A stretch of DNA of 18,037 nt from a bacterium UBP4_UBA6127 (lineage in GTDB: Bacteria > UBP4 > UBA4092). A program made the position numbers and the translations under genes. The stretch spans positions 19,368 through 37,404 of the forward strand of contig DIVR01000078.1 of NCBI GenBank assembly GCA_002428325.1. Direction: 5' to 3'. The notes below the pieces were generated by a model. It did no database searches. It had not been told where the DNA came from and saw only the letters and a list, made by a program, of their open reading frames with translations. The number at the start of each line of letters is the position of its first letter. Within the stretch, counting starts at the first letter, position 1. This document shows positions 1 to 7,485 of the stretch, in pieces.

Positions 1-39
1 CAGGCTGATGCCATCAGCCTGGGTCTCTCGCCCTTCTGA
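1..39 (+). CDS. possible C-terminal tail of an upstream gene (partial)
   Basis: Frame 1 is open from the window edge and reads QADAISLGLSPF before a TGA at 37-39. It could be the last dozen codons of a gene to the left on the same strand as the TPR gene. The fragment is too short to assign to a family, and a chance open frame is just as possible. About 100 nt separate it from the TPR gene. Confidence 0.25.
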   Translation, partial: QADAISLGLSPF

Positions 40-54
40 AGAGGAATACTTTTC

Positions 55-68
55 AAAAGAGCTCTTTT
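55..68. promoter_or_regulatory. perfect 14-bp palindrome, possible operator
   Basis: AAAAGAGCTCTTTT is a perfect, loopless palindrome lying about 80 nt upstream of the TPR gene start. Loopless palindromes of this size suit binding by a dimeric regulator, but no cognate regulator is seen and the site occurs once. Role inferred. Confidence 0.25.
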
Positions 69-146
69 ATGAACAGAGAATTATGAGGGGAAAGAAAATC
101 ATCCTGGGGAATTCCCAAGAAGAAGAAAGATGGATAAACTATAAGC

Positions 147-773
147 ATGTCAAAATGGAAAGAGTTTTGGAAAGGGAATATCCCTGCCAGTTCCATGGTC
201 CTGATAACGGTTCTGGCCCTGGGGATTGGCTTTTTTGCCGGGGTCCGATATGCGGATTCTGTTTACCTGAAGATACAATCAGGAAAGAGTCAGGCCGGGA
301 TGAATCTGCCGGAAGGCCATCCTGCCATCTCTCAGGCGGAAGGCCTGGGGCAGGGGATGGATTATCAGGAAGCTATCCGGTCTCTGGAAACCCAAGTGAA
401 GAAGGAGCCGGGCAATTCTTCCCTGTTGATTCAACTGGGGAACCTTTATTCTGATATCGGTCAGTTTCCCCAAGCGGGAATATATTACGAAAGAGCCCTG
501 AAAATCGAGCCATCCCTGGCCGATGTGTGGGTGGATTGCGGGGTTGCTTACCGGGAAATAAAGCAATCAGAAAAAGCATTGGCTTGTTTTAAGACCGCCC
601 TTTCCTGTGATTCTGCCCATCCAATCGCCTGGTATAATCTTGGGGTGGTTTATCAATATGACTTTCATCAGCCAGCGGAAGCAAAAAAAGCTTGGCAGAG
701 TTTCCTTAAAATGGCTCCTGATTCCCCGTTGGCTCCCCAAATCAGGCAGCAACTGAATTCCCGGATAAACTGA
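147..773 (+). CDS. membrane-anchored tetratricopeptide repeat protein
   Basis: This 208-residue protein has a short basic N-terminus (MSKWKEFWKGN), one hydrophobic segment at about residues 15-33, a Gln/Gly-rich linker to about 70, and TPR motifs from about 71 to 197. Typical TPR signatures are visible: a Gly/Ala/Tyr pattern such as LGNLYSDIGQ, YYERALKIEP and WYNLGVVYQ, and a Pro closing each repeat. About three and a half repeats can be counted. The N-terminal helix has no lipobox, so it is more likely an uncleaved anchor than a lipoprotein signal, with the TPR part outside the cytoplasmic membrane. TPR proteins are scaffolds, and the partner cannot be read from the sequence. ATG 147 is the start because the hydrophobic segment follows directly. 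The ribosome site is weak: a purine-rich AAGAAGAAAG lies rather far upstream. The gene converges on the DNA-binding protein gene across a shared hairpin. Confidence 0.85.
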   Translation: MSKWKEFWKGNIPASSMVLITVLALGIGFFAGVRYADSVYLKIQSGKSQAGMNLPEGHPAISQAEGLGQGMDYQEAIRSLETQVKKEPGNSSLLIQLGNLYSDIGQFPQAGIYYERALKIEPSLADVWVDCGVAYREIKQSEKALACFKTALSCDSAHPIAWYNLGVVYQYDFHQPAEAKKAWQSFLKMAPDSPLAPQIRQQLNSRIN

Positions 774-804
774 TCTCCTGTCTGATTTTCCTTATCAAAA
801 AGAA

Positions 805-840
805 ATCCCCTGAAGGTTTCGGGGGAAACCTCCAGGGGAT
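805..840 (-). terminator. strong convergent terminator hairpin
   Basis: Arms 805-820 and 825-840 are complementary over 16 bp with a single mismatch and a GGGG tetraloop. Read on the minus strand the stem is followed by a T-rich stretch (TTTCTTTTT, complement of 796-804), the form of a rho-independent terminator for the minus-strand gene ending at 870. On + it is followed only by a weaker AT-rich tract (GAATAAAT), but it lies 32 nt past the TPR stop and may also stop or stabilise that transcript. Confidence 0.8.
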
Positions 841-869
841 GAATAAATCTATCGAGTTTATATCCGGTC

Positions 870-2231
870 TTAACGGCGGCCGGGTTTTCTGAGATTAAAT
901 TTCTTAAGGACCGTTTCCAAGTCTTTCTTGGAGATATCCTTGGGAACGAACATCCGGTTAGAGAGCCTTTCCAGCCGGGGATTACAGCTGGCAGCAATGA
1001 TAATGCTAGAAGGTTTGACAACCCTTCTGATTTTCAGGATTTCCTGCCGGATATAATCCAAATGGACGGGTTTCTTCTCGGCATTATACACCTCAGACAC
1101 AATCCGGGTGACCATATCCATCAAGTTTTCGGTCGGTTTCTCATAGCCCCATTCTTTCAGTCCATAGGTGCCACGGGTCCCAATCCAGACAAAACCAAAC
1201 TGATTGACATACCGGGGGGCATTAAGGGCAGAGCGGATGGAGCGTTCGGTGCAGGTCCTCTCCGGGAACAATTTATTATGGAACCGCTGAATATCGGTAA
1301 AATGCAGGGGATGCCCTGTTGACAGGAAAGTCAGGTATAGCCGTTCGGCGCGAATCATGTGTTTCCGGAAATACTGGACGATTTCGGTGGAGACAAATTC
1401 AATATCTTCTTTCTTCATGGGGAGTTTGAACCGTCCATCGAATTCCTTGGCCAGTTTTTGGGTGTACATCAGGTTTAATCGGATAGTATCATCCTGAATA
1501 GCATTGCGTTCTTTGGGAGAAAGGACTTTTACGGCAAATCCGAATTTTTCATAATTGCGGAAGGGTACCCGGCAGGCTTTGCACAAGAATCGGTGAATTT
1601 GGAAATCTTTTCGTTTCCGTTGGACTATCAGGCTGCCTTTTTCGGCCATGAACTGGCAAAGAAAAGCACAAATGAATTTCGGGTAAGAGGGATTATTCTT
1701 TTCCCATACTTCTCCCCAGAATTTTTCTTCGATCTGGCGGACTCGCTCACGGGTGATTTCATATTTGTCGCCAATAGCCTGAAGGGTTTTGGGTTTTCCA
1801 GTCTTAAGACCTTCTCTTGCTTCCATCATATCCACAGTCCGGTCGGGGCAGAAAGAGAAAGCTTCTGTTATGAAGTTATCGACCATCGGGGCTATGGGGT
1901 TGTTGTAAAGGTCTTGATTTCCAAAATCGTTCAGGAAGGATTCGGCAATCATCTGGCCTTCCTGATTCAGGCTGGCAATAACTTTTGCGAGGGGGAAAAC
2001 ATACTCTTTCTCGCCATAGCTTTTGGCAATCAATCCAAGGGGTTCGGCAATTTCCAGAATCTCTTGTACGGAACTACCTTTCTTTATATCTTTGGCAAGG
2101 TTTTCTAATAACTCATTCCCTTTATCCTCATCCATCCGATATTGTTTCTTTTTTACTAAATCGAGATTTTCCTTGCAGAGCTTTAAGAATACGGTCTGTT
2201 GCATGTTTTTTTCCATTCCTTTGTCGGGCAT
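870..2231 (-). CDS. DNA-binding protein with sigma-70 region 4-like helix-turn-helix and HARE-type winged helices
   Basis: 453 residues. Residues 149-170 (TLQAIGDKYEITRERVRQIE and onward) match the region 4.2 helix-turn-helix of sigma-70 factors, including the ITRERVRQIE recognition helix. A domain at about 293-363 (GHPLHFTDI, then SIRSALNAPRYV, then GTRGTYGLKEWGY) has the pattern of HARE/HB1-type winged helices, related in fold to the RNA polymerase delta subunit N-domain. A second similar segment spans about 374-431 (KKPVHLDYIRQEIL to NRMFVPKD). No region 2 (-10 recognition and core-binding) is visible, so it should not act as an ordinary sigma factor. A role as a transcription regulator or RNA polymerase-associated protein is inferred. 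Residues 1-130 are helical and not assigned. ATG 2231 follows a strong site (AGGAGAAGGAGGG). It is transcribed alone, toward the terminator at 805-840. Confidence 0.88.
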   Translation of the reverse strand: MPDKGMEKNMQQTVFLKLCKENLDLVKKKQYRMDEDKGNELLENLAKDIKKGSSVQEILEIAEPLGLIAKSYGEKEYVFPLAKVIASLNQEGQMIAESFLNDFGNQDLYNNPIAPMVDNFITEAFSFCPDRTVDMMEAREGLKTGKPKTLQAIGDKYEITRERVRQIEEKFWGEVWEKNNPSYPKFICAFLCQFMAEKGSLIVQRKRKDFQIHRFLCKACRVPFRNYEKFGFAVKVLSPKERNAIQDDTIRLNLMYTQKLAKEFDGRFKLPMKKEDIEFVSTEIVQYFRKHMIRAERLYLTFLSTGHPLHFTDIQRFHNKLFPERTCTERSIRSALNAPRYVNQFGFVWIGTRGTYGLKEWGYEKPTENLMDMVTRIVSEVYNAEKKPVHLDYIRQEILKIRRVVKPSSIIIAASCNPRLERLSNRMFVPKDISKKDLETVLKKFNLRKPGRR

Positions 2232-2360
2232 TGGAGAGACCCTCCTTCTCCTGTTTGAAAAGGTTTCTGGTACCGGTCTTTCTATCTGATTATTATCCCT
2301 TATCCGGCACTCCTAAATATAATAACTTAAAACTAATTGATTTTAGCAAATATTATTGAA

Positions 2361-2366
2361 ATTATA
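2361..2366 (-). promoter_or_regulatory. candidate -10 element for the sigma-4-like gene
   Basis: The minus strand reads TATAAT here, in a very AT-rich stretch (2290-2385) between the acyl-CoA synthetase and the DNA-binding protein gene. No good -35 lies 16-18 nt upstream, so this is a weak call. The implied leader would be about 120 nt. Confidence 0.3.
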
Positions 2367-2449
2367 CAAATAATAATCCGGCCAGCGGCCCAAATCCTAA
2401 AAAAAGCAAGCGAGATAAATCAGTCCAAATCGACCGGCTGGCTAGAGGT

Positions 2450-4195
2450 TTACAGTTCATTACCGCCGTTAATCTCCCGATAAAAGGTTTCAATTTCATC
2501 TTTATAATGGTCGGAAATAATTTTTCGGCGCAGTTTTAAGGTGGGAGTCAGTTCTTCCCGATCCCATGAAAAATCATTGGCGAGCAGGATAAATTTGGTG
2601 ATACGTTCATATTCAGCCAACTGCCGGCTGACAGTTTTGAGTTCATTACGGATCAGGTTCTGGATCTCAGGGGCTTTGACCCATTGTTCGCGGGAAAGGC
2701 CTGCCAGGCTGGGATTTTCAGCTTTAATCCACTCTTCCAGGTTATCCCATTTGGGGACAATCAGGGAACAGAGTGATTTCAGTTTATCCCCGATAACAAT
2801 GGATTGCCCGATATATTTGGTGGAATTTAGGATTTGTTCCACGGCTTCAGGCCAGACATTTTTCCCTGAAGCGGTAACAATCATTTCTTTTTTCCGGCCG
2901 CTGATTGTGAGGTTGCCTTCCCGGTCAAAGAATCCCACATCGCCGGTATGGAGCCATCCTTCTTCATCAATGGTTTCCCGGGTGGCTGATGGATTATTCC
3001 AGTAACCCTTCATGATATTAGGCCCTTTGGCCAGGATTTCACCATCCTCAGCGATTTTAACAGTAACCCCGGGAATAGGTTTGCCGACGGTCCCGATGAC
3101 ATTATCACCGGGGCGGCTAACGGATATAACCGGAGAAGACTCTGTCATGCCATATCCTTCATAAAGGGGAATTCCTACTTTGTCGAAGAATCGGGCAATT
3201 TTAGGATTTAAGGGAGCTCCCCCCGAAACAGATCCCCAGAGACGGCCCCCCAAAGCTTTTCTGATTTTTCGGAAAACCAGTAAATCTGCCAGAATATGGT
3301 TCCAGGTTCCCCGCCGTTGACGCAGGGCCCAGTTAAAGACCCGCATTCGCTGTTCCCCTTCATGTTGGACTTTGGAGAGGATATTGTCATAAATCAAATC
3401 AAAGACCCGGGGAACCGAGACCAGGATGGTTGGTTTTACTTCCTGGAGGTTTCGGGCCATGGATTTGTTTTTTTCAACATAAGCAATCACCGAACCGGTT
3501 CTTAACAGGGGCAAATAATGCCCGGCGGTCCGTTCAAAGGCATGGGATATCGGTAGAAAGGATAAAAAAACATCATTCGGAGAAACGGAGTAATATTTCA
3601 GGGCGGCATCTACATTGGAGATAAAATTGTTATGGGTCAGGGAAACCCCTTTAGGTTCCCCGGTGGTGCCTGAAGAATAAATCAAGGAACAGATATCATC
3701 CCCATCCAGCAGCGGATAAGGCCGGTTACTGGTTTTTTCTATAAACTGGCTCCATTTCATGATACGGGGATCTGTTTCCTCGGTTGTTTCAAAGAATAAG
3801 ATAATATACTTCAAGCAGTTTAGTTTGGTTAGAAAAGGTTTAATCTTCTTAAAAAGCTCAGGGGTAGATACAAAGAGGAATTTAGCTTCTGAATGAGCCA
3901 CTAAATCAGCCATCAGATGGCCGCTGAAGGTGGTATGGACGGGGACGATAATGGCTCCTGCCATCATGCCCCCAAGGTCCAGCATGGCCCAACGGGGCCT
4001 ATTTTCCGATAAGATGGCTAACCGGTCCCCTTTTTCGATTTCCAAGGCCATCAAAGATTTGGCGACTTTCTCGACTGATTTTAATAATTGATTAAAAGTC
4101 AGGTCTTCACGAATATGGTTTGTTTTAAATCGAACGGCCAATTTATCGGCATATCGGGCAGCATTTTCTTTAAACAGTTCAGGTATGGTTGGCAT
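2450..4195 (-). CDS. long-chain acyl-CoA synthetase (AMP-forming)
   Basis: A 581-residue member of the ANL adenylating enzyme superfamily, which activates a fatty acid with ATP and then transfers it to CoA. The phosphate-binding loop YSSGTTGEPKG lies at about residues 173-183. The adenine-binding motif YEGYGMTESSPVISV is in the middle. LHTGDVG and ISGRKKEMIVTASGKNVWPE mark the hinge and the start of the C-terminal lid. Length and motifs match the long-chain (FadD/FAA) group rather than acetyl-CoA synthetase. The frame stays open to a TTG at 4291, adding 32 residues, but the family's usual start (tipelf.enaaryadk) begins at ATG 4195, which I chose; its ribosome site (AAAAGAG) is weak. An ATG at 4276 is the alternative if the upstream promoter at 4313-4341 is real. 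No lipid gene adjoins it, so the physiological acid is unknown. Confidence 0.93.
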   Translation of the reverse strand: MPTIPELFKENAARYADKLAVRFKTNHIREDLTFNQLLKSVEKVAKSLMALEIEKGDRLAILSENRPRWAMLDLGGMMAGAIIVPVHTTFSGHLMADLVAHSEAKFLFVSTPELFKKIKPFLTKLNCLKYIILFFETTEETDPRIMKWSQFIEKTSNRPYPLLDGDDICSLIYSSGTTGEPKGVSLTHNNFISNVDAALKYYSVSPNDVFLSFLPISHAFERTAGHYLPLLRTGSVIAYVEKNKSMARNLQEVKPTILVSVPRVFDLIYDNILSKVQHEGEQRMRVFNWALRQRRGTWNHILADLLVFRKIRKALGGRLWGSVSGGAPLNPKIARFFDKVGIPLYEGYGMTESSPVISVSRPGDNVIGTVGKPIPGVTVKIAEDGEILAKGPNIMKGYWNNPSATRETIDEEGWLHTGDVGFFDREGNLTISGRKKEMIVTASGKNVWPEAVEQILNSTKYIGQSIVIGDKLKSLCSLIVPKWDNLEEWIKAENPSLAGLSREQWVKAPEIQNLIRNELKTVSRQLAEYERITKFILLANDFSWDREELTPTLKLRRKIISDHYKDEIETFYREINGGNEL

Positions 4196-4312
4196 GGATT
4201 CTTTTACTCTTTTCAAAAGATTTTCATATCCGCCGGCGCATCGGCTGGCGATAAGTTCCCCGGCATCGCCGGGCATGAAAACCACATACAATAAAACATC
4301 TATCCGATGATA

Positions 4313-4341
4313 AACATATCTGATTTGCCCTGATTTGTCTA
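4313..4341 (-). promoter_or_regulatory. candidate promoter for the acyl-CoA synthetase
   Basis: On the minus strand TAGACA (4336-4341) and TATGTT (4313-4318) are separated by 17 nt, a fair sigma-70-type match. Transcription would begin near 4306. The 303-nt spacer 4196-4498 otherwise holds only the epimerase terminator at its left-hand (low-coordinate to the epimerase) end and no gene. Confidence 0.42.
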
Positions 4342-4424
4342 GAGAATAGCTGAATAAGGCGGCTTGCGGGTGAATGAATATTAAACTGTTTTGGCATTGG
4401 AATGATTACGGGGGAATTCATAAA

Positions 4425-4470
4425 TCAAAAAATAAAATCCCCTTCTTCGGGATGGGGCTGGAAGAAGGGG
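4425..4470 (-). terminator. rho-independent terminator of the epimerase gene
   Basis: Perfect 10-bp arms CCCCTTCTTC (4439-4448) and GAAGAAGGGG (4461-4470) enclose a 12-nt loop. On the minus strand the stem is followed directly by ATTTTATTTTTTGATTT (complement of 4422-4438), a typical U tract. It sits about 30 nt after the epimerase stop and separates that gene from the acyl-CoA synthetase. Confidence 0.87.
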
Positions 4471-4498
4471 AAAGATGAACTAAAGAGGAGGAGAGGGT

Positions 4499-5449
4499 TT
4501 AACTCTGGGGTTTTGTGTACCAGTTAGGGGAGGCTTTAAACCATTGGGTCGTAATTCGTAAGCCTTCCTCAAAATCCACTTTGGGTTCCCAGCCCAGCTC
4601 TTTTTTGATTTTTTCAGGGGAGAGATAGATATGATTCACTTCTCCAGCCCGTTCTTCGGCATAAATCGGAGGGTTGGGGAATCCAGTGATTTTCTGAAGG
4701 ATATGATAAATGTCGTTGACCGAGATGGGTTTAGCCCAGCCCAGGTTGAAAATACCCATTTTATCGGTTTTCATGGCCAGCATATTGGCTTCCACCACAT
4801 CATCCACAAAGACAAAATCCCGGGTTTGGGAACCATCGCCGAAGATGGTAGGGGTAATGCCCTGGATCATCATGCCGATGAAGATGGCATTAACGCCGGC
4901 TTCCCCATAAGGGTTCTGGAAATGCCCATAGACATTGGGATACCGCAAAATCACATAGTTCAGGTTGTAGAGCATGTTATATAACTCAATATAATGTTCT
5001 ACGGTATGTTTGGAGATCCCATAAGGGCAAAGGGGTTTGATGGGGTGGCTTTCATCACAGGGAAGGTACTGGGGCTCACCATAAATAGCACCGCCAGTGG
5101 AGGCATACACAATCTTTTTGACCCCATAATCCCGGATGCAGTTCAACAAGTTCAGTGAACCCAGGACATTGACGGTAGCATCATAGGCTGGATTTTCGAC
5201 TGATTTGCGGACATCGATTTGGGCTGCATGATGTATGACCACATCAAACTTCTCTTTGGCAAAGACATCTTTTAATGCCGCATCCCCAATGCTCATCTGA
5301 TAAAAGGTTGCTTCCGCCGGGACATTTTTTGAGTTGCCTGTGGCAAAGTTATCCACGACTGCTACCTGATGGCCATCTTTAATGAGCCGGGTTGCGACTC
5401 GGGACCCGATAAAACCGGCTCCACCCGTAACGAGTACTTTCAGTGACAT
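4499..5449 (-). CDS. NAD-dependent epimerase/dehydratase, UDP-glucose 4-epimerase-like
   Basis: A 316-residue extended short-chain dehydrogenase. The Rossmann motif TGGAGFIGS is at residues 8-16, with an Asp (VVDNF, residue 33) that binds the NAD ribose. HHAAQIDV (73-80) is the conserved beta-4 region. The catalytic set is Ser117/Thr118, Tyr143 and Lys147 (YGISK). The C-terminal ELGWEPKVDFEEGL is typical of sugar-nucleotide epimerases. The likely reaction is C4 epimerisation of a UDP-hexose, but related enzymes act on UDP-N-acetylhexosamines or UDP-uronic acids and the sequence alone does not decide. Such enzymes supply surface polysaccharide, yet no glycosyltransferase is in the window. ATG 5449 follows GAAGGTGG at good spacing. 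It has its own candidate promoter and a clear terminator, so it is probably monocistronic. Confidence 0.94.
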   Translation of the reverse strand: MSLKVLVTGGAGFIGSRVATRLIKDGHQVAVVDNFATGNSKNVPAEATFYQMSIGDAALKDVFAKEKFDVVIHHAAQIDVRKSVENPAYDATVNVLGSLNLLNCIRDYGVKKIVYASTGGAIYGEPQYLPCDESHPIKPLCPYGISKHTVEHYIELYNMLYNLNYVILRYPNVYGHFQNPYGEAGVNAIFIGMMIQGITPTIFGDGSQTRDFVFVDDVVEANMLAMKTDKMGIFNLGWAKPISVNDIYHILQKITGFPNPPIYAEERAGEVNHIYLSPEKIKKELGWEPKVDFEEGLRITTQWFKASPNWYTKPQS

Positions 5450-5465
5450 ATACTATTCCACCTTC

Positions 5466-5494
5466 ATTATATAAAGTTTATTTTATTGGGACAA
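5466..5494 (-). promoter_or_regulatory. candidate promoter for the epimerase
   Basis: Minus strand TTGTCC (5489-5494), a 17-nt spacer and a perfect TATAAT (5466-5471). The predicted start site is only about 10 nt before the ATG, so the transcript would begin at or just before the ribosome site. That short leader is the main reason for caution. Confidence 0.42.
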
Positions 5495-5508
5495 AACCAG
5501 GCCGAAAC

Positions 5509-5572
5509 AGAATCCAAGGGGGGGGGATGGATTCTAACCAATTCTTTCGGTCCTTAATGCAAAGAAAGAATT
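5509..5572. repeat. two adjacent perfect inverted repeats, one with a G9 loop
   Basis: First: AGAATCCA (5509-5516) and TGGATTCT (5528-5535), a perfect 8-bp stem whose 11-nt loop is nine G flanked by A. Second: AATTCTTTC (5540-5548) and GAAAGAATT (5564-5572), a perfect 9-bp stem with a 15-nt loop. They fill the spacer between amrS and the epimerase promoter. They could slow or end amrS transcription, but neither has a convincing U tract. Confidence 0.5.
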
Positions 5573-5622
5573 ATAAATAGAATACCATAGAAAAAGGGAG
5601 GGTTCATCCCTGAAAGGGATTG

Positions 5623-6678
5623 TCAGTCCCAGAATCCCGGAATCACTTCATTACAGTGAGGGCAATGCCCGTTCAGGAGATTATTCTTTAAAATAGTAAA
5701 TCCCATCCGTTCCACCAGGGTTTCTCCACACTGGGGACAGCGGGTATTTTCCCAGTCTCCGGTGGCCCCGGCCAGATTCCCGGCATAACAGAAGTGAAGC
5801 CCTTCGGCTTTGCCAATCTGACAGGCATGAATCAGGCAAGAGGCTTGGGTCGGTTCAGGTTCTGTCATCTCAAAATCGGGATGGAAAGCGGTTATGTGCC
5901 AGGGGATATGAGGGCTGATTGAGGCAATAAACTTGGCTATTTGCCGAAGTTCCTTTTCTGAATCATTGAAACCAGGCACTACCAGAGTGACTATCTCCAC
6001 CCAGAAGCCTTTTTCTTTCAGGAGTTCAATGGTTTTCAGGACGGTCTGAAGTTTTCCTCCCAACTGCAGATAATGTTCAGGATTAAAGGATTTCAGGTCC
6101 ACCTTGTAAAAATCCACATAAGGCCTGAGGATATCCAGGATTTCCGGGGAAGCATTCCCATTGGAGACATAAGACCCCTGAAGTCCTGCTTCCTTGCCTC
6201 GTTTGAATATCTCCAAAGCCCATTCACTGGTAATCAAAGGCTCATTATAGGTACTGGTAATCAGGCGGCAATTATGCCGGAGAGCCAGATCCACTAATTC
6301 CTGTGCGGAAATCACATAAAGTGGCATCGGGCCCTCCGGATGCCGAAGCGCCTGGCTGGTAGTCCAATTTTGGCAATATGCGCAGTGAAAATCACACCCC
6401 AGCATCCCGAAGCTCAGAGCTTTACTGCCGGGATATACATGGTAGAAAGGCTTTTTCTCAATAGGGTCACTGGCCAATCCTGCGACATAACCATGGGGGA
6501 CTTTCATTACTCCTTTTTCCACATAACGAACCTGGCAAATACCTCTTCCCCCTTCGGGAATGGCGCAATAATGGCCGCAGGCATAACATTTCAGCCGGCC
6601 GTTATCTTGTTTCACATAAAACCGGCCGGGTACTGCATATTGCCTGAGGGTATCATCCAGGGTAGTAGATTTTGGCAT
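5623..6678 (-). CDS. amrS: AmmeMemoRadiSam system radical SAM enzyme
   Basis: 351 residues. The radical SAM cluster motif CX3CX2C is at Cys95, Cys99 and Cys102 (GCDFHCAYCQNW). It is preceded by a cysteine-rich N-domain (Cys31, 34, 38, 48; CYACGHYC...GICQVR) and HGYVAGLASDPIEKKPFYH, the signature of this PflA-like family. The C-terminus carries a further zinc-ribbon-like CPQC...CPHC pair, an add-on in some members. The family is named for co-occurrence with AMMECR1 and Memo proteins; neither partner is in this window, and the reaction is not assigned with confidence in the knowledge I have. ATG 6678 was chosen because AGAAGGAA lies just upstream; an in-frame TTG at 6732 would add 18 basic residues. 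Only 65 nt separate it from the HNH-like gene, so co-transcription is likely. Confidence 0.92.
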   Translation of the reverse strand: MPKSTTLDDTLRQYAVPGRFYVKQDNGRLKCYACGHYCAIPEGGRGICQVRYVEKGVMKVPHGYVAGLASDPIEKKPFYHVYPGSKALSFGMLGCDFHCAYCQNWTTSQALRHPEGPMPLYVISAQELVDLALRHNCRLITSTYNEPLITSEWALEIFKRGKEAGLQGSYVSNGNASPEILDILRPYVDFYKVDLKSFNPEHYLQLGGKLQTVLKTIELLKEKGFWVEIVTLVVPGFNDSEKELRQIAKFIASISPHIPWHITAFHPDFEMTEPEPTQASCLIHACQIGKAEGLHFCYAGNLAGATGDWENTRCPQCGETLVERMGFTILKNNLLNGHCPHCNEVIPGFWD

Positions 6679-6743
6679 ATTGATAGGGTTCCTTCTTCTC
6701 AATTTAGGACGTTTGGTGGTGGCTGTCAACAAAGAGAGATTGT

Positions 6744-7460
6744 TTAAATATCTAAAGAGGGATTGTTTTGGAGTATTTCATTCATAAAACTTATGAATGA
6801 ATCTATTTTACTTCCTTCCAATATATATATAACTAAATTATTATCAATTTTTAACGATGGAGGAATTTGGTTATTTATTTGATGGTTAACGCAATTAATA
6901 ATAAAAAGCATTCCATGCATTACAAAGGAATGCGTGTTAATCCCATTTATTCGTTTACTATTTGGAGGAACAATCAAATCTTTTTCTTGTTTCCCATTTA
7001 ACAAGATAATACCTTGGTGAAAAGTATATTGGTATGTTTTACCAGGGTCTTTGTTTAGAAGTAGATTATGTATTCTTTCCTTATATGGTCCTAATGAGGA
7101 TATCTTGAAAACGCTCTTTTTTGATATACTCATTCTCCATAATACTGATAATAGAAATAGTTTATATTTAATATAATCAACATCGGGAATAATAATGAAT
7201 CCCTTATTATAATCAAGAGAGTAATTACTTATTTTCCTGAATACTGATGCTGCATATCCTTCATATACACTAAAGAAAGATTCGCATTTTTTACATAATA
7301 GTTTTTCTCTTAATCCCTTTTGATGGTATCTTACTTTTTTTATATTGGATAATTCATAAAATTGATGTTTTTCTTGGTACATTGGTTTATACATAAATTC
7401 GGGAATTATGTGTGAGTCACATAATTCCCGTTCTTGATTGCAAAATTTACATATTCCCAT
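6744..7460 (-). CDS. AT-rich HNH-like zinc protein, putative nuclease
   Basis: 238 residues. Cys4 and Cys7 (CKFC), then CDSHIIPE (14-21), then CKKCE (56-60) and VYEGYA form the pattern of an HNH/beta-beta-alpha-metal fold held by a four-cysteine zinc site, with His17 as the candidate catalytic base. The usual final Asn of CxxCN is Glu here. The rest (about 75-238) is unassigned. Nuclease activity is inferred from the motif only; such stand-alone proteins occur in variable genomic regions. Base composition is far from its neighbours: lines 6841-6900 and 7141-7200 have 15 and 11 G+C of 60, against 29 of 60 at 8041-8100. This suggests recent transfer. ATG 7460 follows AGGA at 8 nt; a TTG two codons upstream is less likely. 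It sits 25 nt after the stop of the methyltransferase gene, without a promoter I can see, so it probably uses that transcript. Confidence 0.78.
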   Translation of the reverse strand: MGICKFCNQERELCDSHIIPEFMYKPMYQEKHQFYELSNIKKVRYHQKGLREKLLCKKCESFFSVYEGYAASVFRKISNYSLDYNKGFIIIPDVDYIKYKLFLLSVLWRMSISKKSVFKISSLGPYKERIHNLLLNKDPGKTYQYTFHQGIILLNGKQEKDLIVPPNSKRINGINTHSFVMHGMLFIINCVNHQINNQIPPSLKIDNNLVIYILEGSKIDSFISFMNEILQNNPSLDI

Positions 7461-7485
7461 TAACAAGTCCTGTTTATGGTGTTTC

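Noticed and set aside
8..454. A 148-codon + strand frame overlapping the start of the TPR gene
   Set aside because: Its second half lies inside the TPR gene in another register and reads as low-complexity Gly/Ser/Pro-rich sequence. The TPR frame has clear family motifs.
1593..2108. A 171-codon + frame opposite the sigma-4-like gene
   Set aside because: Phe-rich antisense shadow with no domain. The minus frame has a clear helix-turn-helix.
870..2231. Calling this gene a sigma factor
   Set aside because: Only the region 4.2-like motif is present; region 2 is missing and the C-terminus holds winged helices instead.
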